64,000 bases of DNA from RI-153 sp963752935. GTDB taxonomy: Bacteria; Chloroflexota; Anaerolineae; Caldilineales; Caldilineaceae. Below are positions 53,485-62,591 of the stretch, piece after piece. The DNA lies in assembly GCA_963752935.1 (NCBI GenBank), contig CAVWAL010000003.1:80209-144208 (forward strand), in the 5' to 3' direction. Position numbers and translations under genes: made by a program. The notes beneath the pieces were generated by a model, which saw only the letters and a list, made by a program, of their open reading frames with translations, did no database searches and had not been told where the DNA came from. Positions within the stretch are counted from its first letter, which is position 1; each line of letters starts with the position of its first letter.

Positions 53485-54387
53485 ATGTTCAAAATCGGTA
53501 TTCTCGGCAGCGACAACAGCCACGCCGAGCGCTTTTCGGAGTTGCTCAACCGTTCCGATCACCCCAACTACCTGGCCGACAGCGGCGCCCGCGTTACCAT
53601 GATCTGGGGGCAGGACGCCGAACGCACCCAGGCCGTGGCCGCGCATGGACAGATCGACCAGATCGTCGCCGACCCCGCCGAAATGATGGGTCAGGTCGAC
53701 GCCGTCATCTGCGTTACCCGCCACGGCGGACGCCACCTGGGGTTGGTGCGGCCGTTCATGGAAGCGGGTGTGCCCACTTTCGTGGACAAACCACTGGCCA
53801 CCGAGCCCGACGACGCCCGCGCCATCGTCGAACTGGCCCGCCAGCACAACGTACCGTTCACGTCCTACTCCACCGTCCGCTTCAGTGCGGACACACTGAG
53901 TTTTCTCGCCAGAGCCGGGGAACTGGGCGGCGTGCGCGTCGGCGTCTACACCGGCCCGGCCAGCCGGCGCAACATCTACGGTGGCGTCATCTTCTATGCT
54001 ATCCATAGCATCGAACTCATGCTGCGCACGCAAGGAACCGGCATCGAATGGGTGGAGGCAGTGGAAGGACCCGCCGTCGACAAGGACGGTAACGGCAACA
54101 TGACGGCAATCTGCGCATGGTCCGACGGCGCTTCGGCTACGCTGCAACTTACCGTTGACGCCAAATACGGCTTCAACGCCATGGTGCTGGGGCGCGAAGG
54201 CTTCCACGCCGCTACGCTCAATATTTCCGACTGCTACGTTGAGGGTATGAAACGCATCCTGCCGACGTTGCGCGGCGAAATGGATGGCGGCGTGCCCTTC
54301 GAGCAGATGGTCGAAGCGGTGACAGTGGGCAAAGCCATTGATCTGAGTATGGATTCAGGCAAACGCATCTTCCTCAAAGACCTGTAA
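53485..54387 (+). CDS. Gfo/Idh/MocA-family oxidoreductase (2)
   Basis: A 300-aa protein with N-terminal Rossmann motif GILGSDNSHAERF, the FVDKPLATEPDDA motif (DKP in place of EKP) and FYAIHSIELML in the catalytic region. The ATG at 53485 has AAAGGAGC upstream; the open frame to 53413 lacks this. It starts the rightward carbohydrate unit and is followed after 11 bases by the deacetylase-like gene. Probably oxidises or reduces a sugar derivative with NAD(P). Confidence 0.88.
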   Translation: MFKIGILGSDNSHAERFSELLNRSDHPNYLADSGARVTMIWGQDAERTQAVAAHGQIDQIVADPAEMMGQVDAVICVTRHGGRHLGLVRPFMEAGVPTFVDKPLATEPDDARAIVELARQHNVPFTSYSTVRFSADTLSFLARAGELGGVRVGVYTGPASRRNIYGGVIFYAIHSIELMLRTQGTGIEWVEAVEGPAVDKDGNGNMTAICAWSDGASATLQLTVDAKYGFNAMVLGREGFHAATLNISDCYVEGMKRILPTLRGEMDGGVPFEQMVEAVTVGKAIDLSMDSGKRIFLKDL

Positions 54388-54398
54388 CGGGAGAAACC

Positions 54399-56174
54399 AT
54401 GAGCGATCTACTCAAGGCGTCGTTGGGCGTCTGTGTGCTGCCGGCGCCGCGCCCCAATGCCGCTCGCACCGTGAGCTACCCGCGCTACGTCCACGAGATC
54501 TTGCGCCACGCCGGTCTTTGCTACGCGGAAGTGGAGTTGGCCGATCTGTCCACGCGGGTGGCGGATCTGCGCGTCCTTGTCACCGTCGGCGATGCGCCCT
54601 TGACCGAGGAACTGCGCGCCCGACTCACGGCCTGGGTGGAACAAGGCGGACGCTGGCTTTCGGTGGGTGGCGTCAACGGCGCCGATGATCTCTTCGGCGT
54701 CCGCGCCGAAGCGCCTGCCTATGGCTCTTTCGGCGGTGGGTGCAGTACGTTGGGTGAAGGCTATCTGCAGACCGGTGCGCCCCACCGCGTCACGGCGCAC
54801 CTGGGCGATCCGCTGCACTTCTTCAATGGTATTCCTGTGCAGGCAACCGACGCCGAGATCATCGCCGTTGTCCTTGACGCCCATCAACGGCAGACCGAGC
54901 GCGTGGCCGTCGCCGAAAAACGCAGCGGTCAGGGACGCACGCTCCTCGTCGCCGTGGACATCCTCGGCACAGTGGTGCACATTCAGCAGGGCAGGGGTGT
55001 GCTGCGCGACGGCGTCTCGGCGCCGGACGGCACGGCGCCGGTTGGCGACAGCGTTCTCAAGAGCAGTGACGGCGCCGTGCTGGATTGGATATTGGACCGC
55101 GGGCCGGTGCCCGGTGTGCCGGGTCTGCGCATCTTCACCCAACCCATCGCCGACCAGTGGCGCGAAGTACTGCTGCGCGCCATCTTCTACCTGGCCGACG
55201 ACGCCGGTGTGCGCTTGCCCCTGCTCTGGTTCTATCCGCACAACCTGCCCGCCCTGGCCCATCTTTCCCACGATACGGATCAGAACGATCCGGCCAAGGC
55301 CGAGAAGCTGCTCGACGTGGTGGCCGAAACGGGTATTCACTCGACGTGGTGTGTGATACTCCCCGGCTACGCCGGCGCGCTGATCCGGCGCATCCGCGCC
55401 GCAGGGCACGAGCTGGCCATGCACTACGACGCCATGAGCGACGACTGCCCGTGGCACGCCGATCTCTTCCACCAACAGTGGACCGAACTCACCGCCATGT
55501 TCGACGGTGAGGAACCGCTGACCAACAAGAACCACTACCTGCGCTGGGAAGGTGACACAGACATCTGGCAGTGGTGCGCCGCCCACGGCATCCAGTTGGA
55601 TCAGTCCAAAGGTGCATCGAAGACGGGTGAAGCCGGTTTCAACTTCGGCACCTGCCACCCCTACTTCCCCGTGGACTTCCACGGCAACATCATTGATGTG
55701 CTCGAACTGCCCACACCGACACAAGATTTCATCGTCTTCGCGCCGCCTGCTATCCTCGAACCGCTGCTCGACGGCGTCCTGCGCAGCCACGGCGTGCTGC
55801 ACCTGCTCTTCCACCCATCGCACATACTCACCGACGGCGTGGCCGACGCCATCCGCCACGCCGTGAAGACCGCCCAATCGCGCGGACTCGTCTGGTGGAC
55901 GGCAGCGCAGATCAACCGCTGGGAACGCGCCCGCCGCCAGGTCCGCTGGACTGACTACCGCCGGAACGACGGCACAGACGCCGTTACCCTGCACGCAAAC
56001 GCACCGCTGCCAGGCGCGACGGTGCTCTGGCTGGGGAAGGGCGACGGCGTGCGCGTCAACGGCGTCGACGCCCCCACAGAAACCGTGAAGCGTTGGGGCA
56101 GTACGTTCCAGGCAGTGATGGTCGATGCAGAAGGGATTGGAGAGTGGCGACTAGAGATTGGGTCGCGGATGTAG
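54399..56174 (+). CDS. Polysaccharide deacetylase-like protein with N-terminal GATase-like domain
   Basis: A 591-aa soluble protein. Residues about 1-250 resemble a class-I glutamine-amidotransferase/trimerisation fold (VLVTVGDAPLTEEL, GGRWLSVGGVNG). Residues about 285-510 have a NodB-like TIM barrel pattern: LAHLSHDTDQND (Asp-containing motif 1), GHELAMHYDAMSDD (motif-2-like H..H) and HLLFHPSHI. The C-terminus (520-591) is a small beta domain. Relatives deacetylate or hydrolyse glycans. No signal peptide, so a cytoplasmic substrate such as an imported oligosaccharide is likely. Assignment is moderate. Confidence 0.65.
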   Translation: MSDLLKASLGVCVLPAPRPNAARTVSYPRYVHEILRHAGLCYAEVELADLSTRVADLRVLVTVGDAPLTEELRARLTAWVEQGGRWLSVGGVNGADDLFGVRAEAPAYGSFGGGCSTLGEGYLQTGAPHRVTAHLGDPLHFFNGIPVQATDAEIIAVVLDAHQRQTERVAVAEKRSGQGRTLLVAVDILGTVVHIQQGRGVLRDGVSAPDGTAPVGDSVLKSSDGAVLDWILDRGPVPGVPGLRIFTQPIADQWREVLLRAIFYLADDAGVRLPLLWFYPHNLPALAHLSHDTDQNDPAKAEKLLDVVAETGIHSTWCVILPGYAGALIRRIRAAGHELAMHYDAMSDDCPWHADLFHQQWTELTAMFDGEEPLTNKNHYLRWEGDTDIWQWCAAHGIQLDQSKGASKTGEAGFNFGTCHPYFPVDFHGNIIDVLELPTPTQDFIVFAPPAILEPLLDGVLRSHGVLHLLFHPSHILTDGVADAIRHAVKTAQSRGLVWWTAAQINRWERARRQVRWTDYRRNDGTDAVTLHANAPLPGATVLWLGKGDGVRVNGVDAPTETVKRWGSTFQAVMVDAEGIGEWRLEIGSRM

Positions 56175-56331
56175 GTGCGAGATATCTTCATTCGCTAGTA
56201 CATTTTGGCGGAAATACCACGGCGGAAATTCGGCATCTCCACCTCTGCTAGAAACTGTCGGTGAATTTCCGCCGGGATTTACGAGTCTCCAATCTCATCT
56301 ACCCCCAAACCTGACCACAGGAGACATCTAT

Positions 56332-57579
56332 ATGACAACCCAAACATCCGATCTCCCCGCCATTGCCGGGGGAACGCCCGCAAAACAAACGCCCTATGGC
56401 GCAGAACGGCGCTACGGCGAGGAGGAACTGGGTGAGTTGGAAGAGGCCCTCAACCAGGGGACGCTCTTCTATGCCCAGGGCAAGAAGGTACATCAACTGG
56501 AGGAAGAGTTTGCCAAAAAGAATGGCGTGGCCTATGCCGTCGCCACCAGCAGCGGCACGGCCACGATCCATGCGGCCATGATCGCAGTCGGTATCTCGCC
56601 CGGCGACGAGGTGATCGTGTCGCCCATCACCGACATGGGCTCGATTGTGCCCATCCTCTACCAGGGGGCGGTGCCCGTCTTTGCCGACCTCGATCCGCAC
56701 ACCTATGTCCTCGATCTGGCCTCGGTGGAGGCACGAATCACAGAGAAGACGCGGGCTGTCCTTGCCGTGCACCTGGCCGGGAACCCCTGCCCCATGGATG
56801 AACTGATGGCGCTGGCCGAACGCCACAACTTCCACGTGATTGAGGATTGCGCCCAGGCTTTCGGCGCCACTTACAAAGGACAACCCATCGGCACCGTTGG
56901 CCACATCGGCTGCTTCAGCTACAACGAATTCAAGCACATCTCGTGTGGCGATGGCGGCCTGGCGGTGACCGATGACGAGCGGCTGGCGTTGCGCCTGCGC
57001 CTATCCACGGACAAGTGCTACAACCGCACCGCGCAGGGAGCCGAACGTAACCCCACCTTCCTCGCCAACAACTACCGCATGACCGAGTTGCAGGGCGCGG
57101 TGGCCGTGGCCCAGTTGCACAAACTGGATGACATCGTGGCGCGACGACAGGCATTTTGCGCCGAGTTGAGCCGTCAACTGGCGGATCTGCCCGGCATCCA
57201 CCTGCCCACGGTGACGCCTGGCGGCGACACTTCATGGTGGTTCTATATGCTGCGTGTGGACCCTGCCGCGCTCGGTGCAACCACCGACGAATTCGCCAAT
57301 GCGCTACAGGCCGAAGGGCTGCGCGCCTCTGCCCACTACATCGGTCACTGCATCTACGAATACCCCATCTTCGTGGAGCACAGCGCCTTCGAGCGCGGCC
57401 ACCACGCCTACATGGACTACACGTATGGCAAAGGACTCTGCCCCACTGCCGAAGCGATCCTCGATACATGCGTCATGCTCGCCATCAACCAGGCCTATAC
57501 CGAAACCGATCTGGCGGAGACCGTCTACGCCGTGCGCCGCGTGGTGAACTGGCTCCAGCAGAAAGAGAGAGTAGGATGA
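56332..57579 (+). CDS. DegT/DnrJ/EryC1/StrS-family sugar aminotransferase
   Basis: A 415-aa PLP enzyme. The substrate-binding core includes TSSGTATIHAAMIAVGI, HLAGNPCPMDEL, VIEDCAQAFGATY and the PLP lysine in SYNEFKHISCGDGG. Members transaminate keto-sugars (usually nucleotide-linked), or act as dehydratases when the Lys is replaced; here the Lys is present. The start at 56332 has CAGGAGAC upstream; the upstream frame from 56158 is non-coding. The stop overlaps the heparinase start (ATGA), so the two are coupled. Confidence 0.93.
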   Translation: MTTQTSDLPAIAGGTPAKQTPYGAERRYGEEELGELEEALNQGTLFYAQGKKVHQLEEEFAKKNGVAYAVATSSGTATIHAAMIAVGISPGDEVIVSPITDMGSIVPILYQGAVPVFADLDPHTYVLDLASVEARITEKTRAVLAVHLAGNPCPMDELMALAERHNFHVIEDCAQAFGATYKGQPIGTVGHIGCFSYNEFKHISCGDGGLAVTDDERLALRLRLSTDKCYNRTAQGAERNPTFLANNYRMTELQGAVAVAQLHKLDDIVARRQAFCAELSRQLADLPGIHLPTVTPGGDTSWWFYMLRVDPAALGATTDEFANALQAEGLRASAHYIGHCIYEYPIFVEHSAFERGHHAYMDYTYGKGLCPTAEAILDTCVMLAINQAYTETDLAETVYAVRRVVNWLQQKERVG

Positions 57580-59919
57580 GTGATACTTCCCACCCTCACG
57601 TCGATCCGCGCCAGCCGCGCCATCAGAGCGAACCGGGGACCAATCCACCTGTCTTTGCCTGGAAACCGGCAGAGGATCAGACGCGTTTTCGCCTCACCGT
57701 GAGCCGCAGTGCCGATTTCACCGATGTGGCCCTCGATCTGCCCGAACTGACGGAACCGATCTTCCTGCCCGAACAATCCTTCGAGCCAGGGCGCTACTTC
57801 TGGCGCTGGTCTTCAGGCGAATATACGTCAGAAGTCTTCACCTTCACCATCACGTCCACAGCCGTCGAGGCGATCTTTCCTCCGGTAACGGAGTGGCTGG
57901 CACGCTTCGGCGAACGTCCGCGCATCTACGTGCAGTCCTCGCAGGTGGAGACGGTACGACGCCGCTTCGCCGAGGCCGAAGGCAGCATGAAGGACAAATT
58001 GCTGGCGGACGCCGAACAGTTGTTGACCGAAGCTCAGGAACTGGCCGAGCCGCCCTTCCTGCCCGACATGAACCGCGACTACGAGGCCTGGTTTGCCATC
58101 TGGTACAAAATCCTGTGGGATTCGCGCAACTTTGTGAAGGGCGCCGAGACGCTGGCATTGGCCCACCTGCTTACCGGCGAGGAACGTTACGCCCGCGCCG
58201 CCTGCACACGCATGGCTTCGATGGCGAAATGGGATCCCGACGGCTCCAGCGAGGTGAACCACAACAGCGAAGCCCATATGTCCGTGATCTGGCATGGTCC
58301 CAAGGCAGTCGACTGGGTGTGGGAACACTTCAGCGACGAAGAACGGGCCGCTGTGGTCGCCCAATTCCGTCGCCGTGGGCAGAACCAGTTCAACCAACTG
58401 CGCCACCAGGGCTACTTTGGCGTCACCCGCTTCGACTCACATTCGGGGCGCAAGATCGTCTTCCTGGCCATGACCGCGTTGGTCTTCCACGATGAGATCC
58501 CCGAGGCGGAAGCGTGGCTGACGTGGCTGCGTCCGATCCTTTGTGGCATCTGGCCGATCTGGGCCGGCGACGACGGCGCCTGGGCTGAGGGCGTCTCTTA
58601 CGCCACCGCCTATGTGGAGATTATGACCATGTTCGCCACGGCGCTGAAACGCGGCGCCGGCGTGGACCTCTACCAACGTCCGTTCTGGCGCAACCACTTG
58701 CGCTGGCGGCAGTACATCTTTCCACCCTATGCCGAGTGGATCGGCTTTGGCGATCACACCGAACGCTGGGCCAGCACCTGGATCAACAACGCGGATCTAT
58801 GCGAAATCATCGCCCGCGAGACCCAAACCACCGACATGGCCGGCTACATCGCCGACTTCCGTCGTGAGGCCGAAAACAGCCCCTCAATCGAAGAGCGCAA
58901 CCTGCCCGGCGTCACGTCGGAACTGCTGCTACTACAACTCCTGGATGGCGATGCCGGTTTCGATGCAGATGCGGCGGCGCAGGCAGGTGCGATGCACCGC
59001 ATCTTCCCTGCGGCGGGGTGGGCGGCCATCCGCACCCACCTCGACGATGCAGAACAGGATCTGGCGCTGGTCTTCCGCTCCTCGCCGTACGGGGCCATCA
59101 GCCACTCCCACGCCAGCAACAACGACTTCTTCATCCACGTTGCAGGCAAGATTATGGCGATGCCCAGCGGCTACTACGACGGCTACGGATCAAACCATCA
59201 CACACACTGGGTCTGGCACACCAAATCGCACAACTGCGTCACCCTTTCCGACGCGCCGCAGATCATGCGATCCTACACATCGGTGGGCTCAGTAGAACAT
59301 GCTTACGACGACGAACGGCTCATCTACTTCCGCGGCAACGCCGACGCCAGCTACGCCGACCGCGCCACCATCTGCCGGCGCCATGTGAGTCTACCTCAAG
59401 CAGCATCAGGCGTTCTTGCTGGTGGATGAATTCGTGGCAAAACCGGGGATCGTCTCAGCGCTACAGTGGAATCTACACTCTTGGAACCGGTTCGATGTAG
59501 ACGACGACGCCTACACCTTCACCATCCGCCGCGACGACAGCGCCTTGTACGGCCATTTCCTCTACCACCACAACGCCTTCTTCACCCTCAGCGAAGGGTG
59601 GGATCCGCCGCCGCAGAGCGCCAAGTCCAATGCGCAGTGGTATCCGCAGTATAATCTGCGCTTCACCACATCGGGGTTGGTGGAGCGTCGCGCCCTGGGC
59701 GTCGTCCTCTGCCCGGGGCACGCCTCGTTGAGGCCGGCGAGCGTGCGCAGCGAACGCGTAGACGACATCGAATTCGCCTACATCGGCGACGCCAGGATCG
59801 CCATCAACCAGTCCACGTCCATGAAGCTCAATGGTCACGAAACCGACGCGTTGATCGTCCTGTCTCTAGCAGGGGGGCAGTACGCCGTGACGAACGACGG
59901 GATCAAGGAGACTGGTTAG
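57576..59919 (+). pseudogene. Heparinase II/III-like polysaccharide lyase, frameshifted near the C-terminus
   Basis: The first frame (57576-59429) contains the N-terminal helical toroid with an NHNSEAHMSVIWHGPKAV segment and EGVSYATAYVEI, then the start of the heparinase II/III beta-sandwich (SHSHASNNDFFIHVAGK, HTHWVWHTKSHNCVTL). Near 59385 the natural continuation VYLKQHQAFLLVDEFVAKPG moves to another frame and runs to 59919. Joined length would be about 780 aa, reasonable for the family. Such enzymes cleave uronic-acid glycans such as heparin or alginate. There is no signal peptide. Either the gene has lost its end or the assembly lacks a base. Confidence 0.8.
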
Positions 59920-60007
59920 TAGGGAATCCAACAACCGCATCCGACGAACGGCCCAGGTGATTCCGGAAGGAAAACTTGGGCCTGATTCTTAACCCCAGGA
60001 GAACACG

Positions 60008-60802
60008 ATGAAAGTCTTCATGGTCACCGATATGGAAGGCGTAGCGGGGGTGGTTTCGTTTACGCAGCAGTCGTATCCCGATGGAAAGTACTACGAGCAG
60101 GCGAAGAAGTTGGAGACGGCGGAGGTGAATGCGGCGGTGGACGGGCTGCTCGACGCCGGTGTGGACGAGATCCTGGTGTGGGATGGTCACGGTGCGGGCG
60201 GCATCAGCTTTGAGGATCTGCACCCCGCCGCCAAATTGCTGCACGGACGCCCCTCGCCGCCCTGGTCGCGGCTCAACGAGGTCATCGCACAATACGATGT
60301 GTGCGTGATGATCGGTCAACACGCCCGGGCCGGCGTCACCACAGGCAACCAGAACCACACGCAGAGCAGCCAGACCGTTGACTATTACAAGCTCAACGGC
60401 AAACACATCGGTGAGATTGGCCAGATTGCACTCTACTTCGGCGCCTTCGGTCTGCCACTCATCTTCCTCAGTGGCGAAGAAGACGCCTGCCGCGAGGCCC
60501 AAGACCTTATCCCGCGCATGACCACCGTCGCCGTCAAGCAAGGGCTGGGCCGCGGCTCAGCTATCTCACTCTCGGCCCAGGAAGCGCGCCGCCGTATTCG
60601 TGAGGGAAGTAAACGGGCCGTTGAGCAGCAAAGCGCCGATCCCATCCCACCCCTGGCCTGGGAAGGCCCGTTCGTGCTCGAGAAGCGCTACTTCCACACC
60701 GACGTCGCCGACAGCGCCGCCAGCCAGCCCGGTGTCGAACGCGTAGACGGCCAGACGGTACGGCTGCGCAGCGAGGATGTTCGACAGATTATCTATCGAT
60801 GA
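60008..60802 (+). CDS. M55-family D-aminopeptidase (DppA-like)
   Basis: A 264-aa protein. Zinc ligands of the DppA family are visible: Asp8 and Glu10 (TDMEGVAG), His61 (WDGHGAGG), His105 (MIGQHARAG) and a Glu in HIGEIGQ (about 136). DppA releases N-terminal D-amino acids from peptides and assembles as a decamer. ATG at 60008 with CAGGAG upstream. It closes the carbohydrate locus, which may point to peptidoglycan or amino-sugar peptide turnover. Confidence 0.93.
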   Translation: MKVFMVTDMEGVAGVVSFTQQSYPDGKYYEQAKKLETAEVNAAVDGLLDAGVDEILVWDGHGAGGISFEDLHPAAKLLHGRPSPPWSRLNEVIAQYDVCVMIGQHARAGVTTGNQNHTQSSQTVDYYKLNGKHIGEIGQIALYFGAFGLPLIFLSGEEDACREAQDLIPRMTTVAVKQGLGRGSAISLSAQEARRRIREGSKRAVEQQSADPIPPLAWEGPFVLEKRYFHTDVADSAASQPGVERVDGQTVRLRSEDVRQIIYR

Positions 60803-60972
60803 ACAAAATCAGGACAGGACACCGCCGCCGGATGGTTCACGTTGGGGTCTAAACTACACCATCCCGGATGCCCTGGCCTAGCCCATTGTGTCGGCGCACC
60901 GTTCGAGCAGGCTCATTCATCCTCGCTACCGCCTGGTTGGCCGTTTCCTTTCCATGAAACCCCACCGAGCTG

Positions 60973-61461
60973 TTAAGCCACCCCAGCCATTGCCTTCTCG
61001 ACAGCACTGGGGAAGCGGGCCTCAAAGTCCATCGTGCCGACCCACTCCGGGCGGATCGTGAGCCGGGCCATGTGCGAGAACAAAGAGTCCATCTGCTGGA
61101 CCCAGGCGCGCCCTTGTTCTTCGCCGAAATAATGCTGGGCGGCGGCAGCATATTCTGGGGCCGTCCCTTCGACAAGGTCGATCTCCACTTTGCCTCGGAT
61201 CATCAACACACGGTAGGGCCAGGCATCACTGCTGTTGATGGTGATGGCAACGTGTGGGTTCTGGCGCAGCGCCATGACCTTAGGCGCTGTCGGCGGTGTG
61301 CCGAAGACAATCGCTTCGCCGTTCCAGTGAAACCAGATCGGCACGACTCGGGGCGTGCCATCGGTCCACACGTAAGCCAGTTGCGCCATATTGCGTGAGT
61401 GCAACATCTCCTGAGCGGTCGGGGTGTTGAGTAGTTCTAAGCTTCCTTGTTGCGATGGCAT
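60973..61461 (-). CDS. Pyridoxamine 5'-phosphate oxidase-fold (PPOX class) flavin or F420 protein
   Basis: A 162-aa split-barrel protein. Typical features are LAYVWTDGTPRVVPIWFHWNG, APKVMALRQNPHVAITI and PYRVLMIRGKVEID. The family binds FMN or F420 and reduces various small molecules; the substrate is unknown. The ATG at 61461 has GCAGGAGG upstream. It is monocistronic, between unrelated genes. Confidence 0.88.
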   Translation of the reverse strand: MPSQQGSLELLNTPTAQEMLHSRNMAQLAYVWTDGTPRVVPIWFHWNGEAIVFGTPPTAPKVMALRQNPHVAITINSSDAWPYRVLMIRGKVEIDLVEGTAPEYAAAAQHYFGEEQGRAWVQQMDSLFSHMARLTIRPEWVGTMDFEARFPSAVEKAMAGVA

Positions 61462-61785
61462 GGTGACCTCCTGCGTGGTCTGAATGGGGAACAGATTCAA
61501 CCATCCTCGTTCCTATACAAGAAACAGAATCCAAGAAGCTACGTTGCGAGGGCGAAGATATGGGTAGAAACACAAAATCAGACGGTGTCGGGCCAGTTGA
61601 GAGGACGATGGAAGCAGCGGTGAGAAGGCCCGTCTGGCTTATATCGATGTGATTTCTGCAAAGCAAAACATTCGGATATCCCTTATTCTCGCAGGTTTTT
61701 GGGTTTAGTCAAGCGATTTTTCTCTCAAATTCTCTCAGGATGGAGTCAATGCCTTGCTCAGCGCAGAAGTCCGGCCACCTGACAG
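61462..61785. other. Intergenic stretch without a recognised gene
   Basis: Next to 61461 should lie the promoter of the PPOX gene on the minus strand. The rest is AT-richer and carries no frame I can support. Confidence 0.35.
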
Positions 61786-62256
61786 ACAGCGACGATCCCA
61801 GAAAGTGTCCTGGGCAGCCTGGCACGACAACCGGAACCGCTCACGGCCGATCTGCAGGCGGCCAAAGCGGAAGCAACGCGGGCGGGAATCGGCAAGCTTC
61901 GAGGGGAGATCGAAAGCTTCCTCGCCGACATTGAAGAGCAGGTGCCGGCAGTGCAATCCCTGGCACGCTTACCCGAGCTGAAAGCGCTGCTGAACCGCGA
62001 CTTCAACATCAGTGGCCCTTATGCGCCAGGCGGCTATGATCATCGGCTACAGACTGTCTCAAGTAGCTTGAGCATTGTAGAGACCCTTCGAGCGCAAGAT
62101 CGCCGTGGTGAAGAGATGGCAAAAGAGGCAGTTGAGCAGATCAGAGCGGGAAGCAGCGATCAAAGCCAAGCGGCAACGGGCAAACGTCATAGCGTCGATC
62201 AAGATGCCAAGTCTCAACCTGTACCGTCAACACGACCGGGGACCGTCTATCTGTGA
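61786..62256 (+). pseudogene. Remnant of a helical, coiled-coil-like protein
   Basis: One frame reads as protein (PESVLGSLARQPEPL, EATRAGIGKLRGEIESFLADIEEQ, LKALLNRDFNISGPYAPGGYDHRL) but has an in-frame TGA just upstream at about 61780 and no good start codon or ribosome site. The only internal start is a GTG at 61942. The N-terminus is therefore missing. The last third is low-complexity. No family recognised. Confidence 0.35.
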
Positions 62257-62362
62257 GAATTCAACACAATCGGTCGGTCTCTTCCCTCACCTGAGGCAAA
62301 CACATAGGCACGATTCCCACAGCCACGGCGCACACCGCATTGGGTAACGTTACGAAAGAGGT

Positions 62363-62393
62363 AACCTCTTCTTCAGGGAAGGGGTTATTTTTT
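62363..62393 (+). terminator. Rho-independent terminator
   Basis: AACCTCTTC (62363-62371) pairs with GAAGGGGTT (62378-62386) over 9 bases with one G-T pair around a 6-base loop, followed by A and six T. It is a textbook terminator for plus-strand transcription from the region at 61786-62256. The rest of 62257-62591 shows no gene. Confidence 0.8.
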
Positions 62394-62591
62394 GCCTACT
62401 GGCCAGCGCTGGCAGACCTCAGAACTCACCATTTGTTGTAAAGCGCTGCTTTCACGCGGTAGGCGATTGTATCTCTATCTGGCGGGGTGCCTTATTTCAG
62501 CTCGTCTGTTACAATCTATTCAGGGCGACATTGACGTATATACCGCACTCCGCCACTTGGCTTACTCCTCAAGCACCAAACAGGACCCCCA

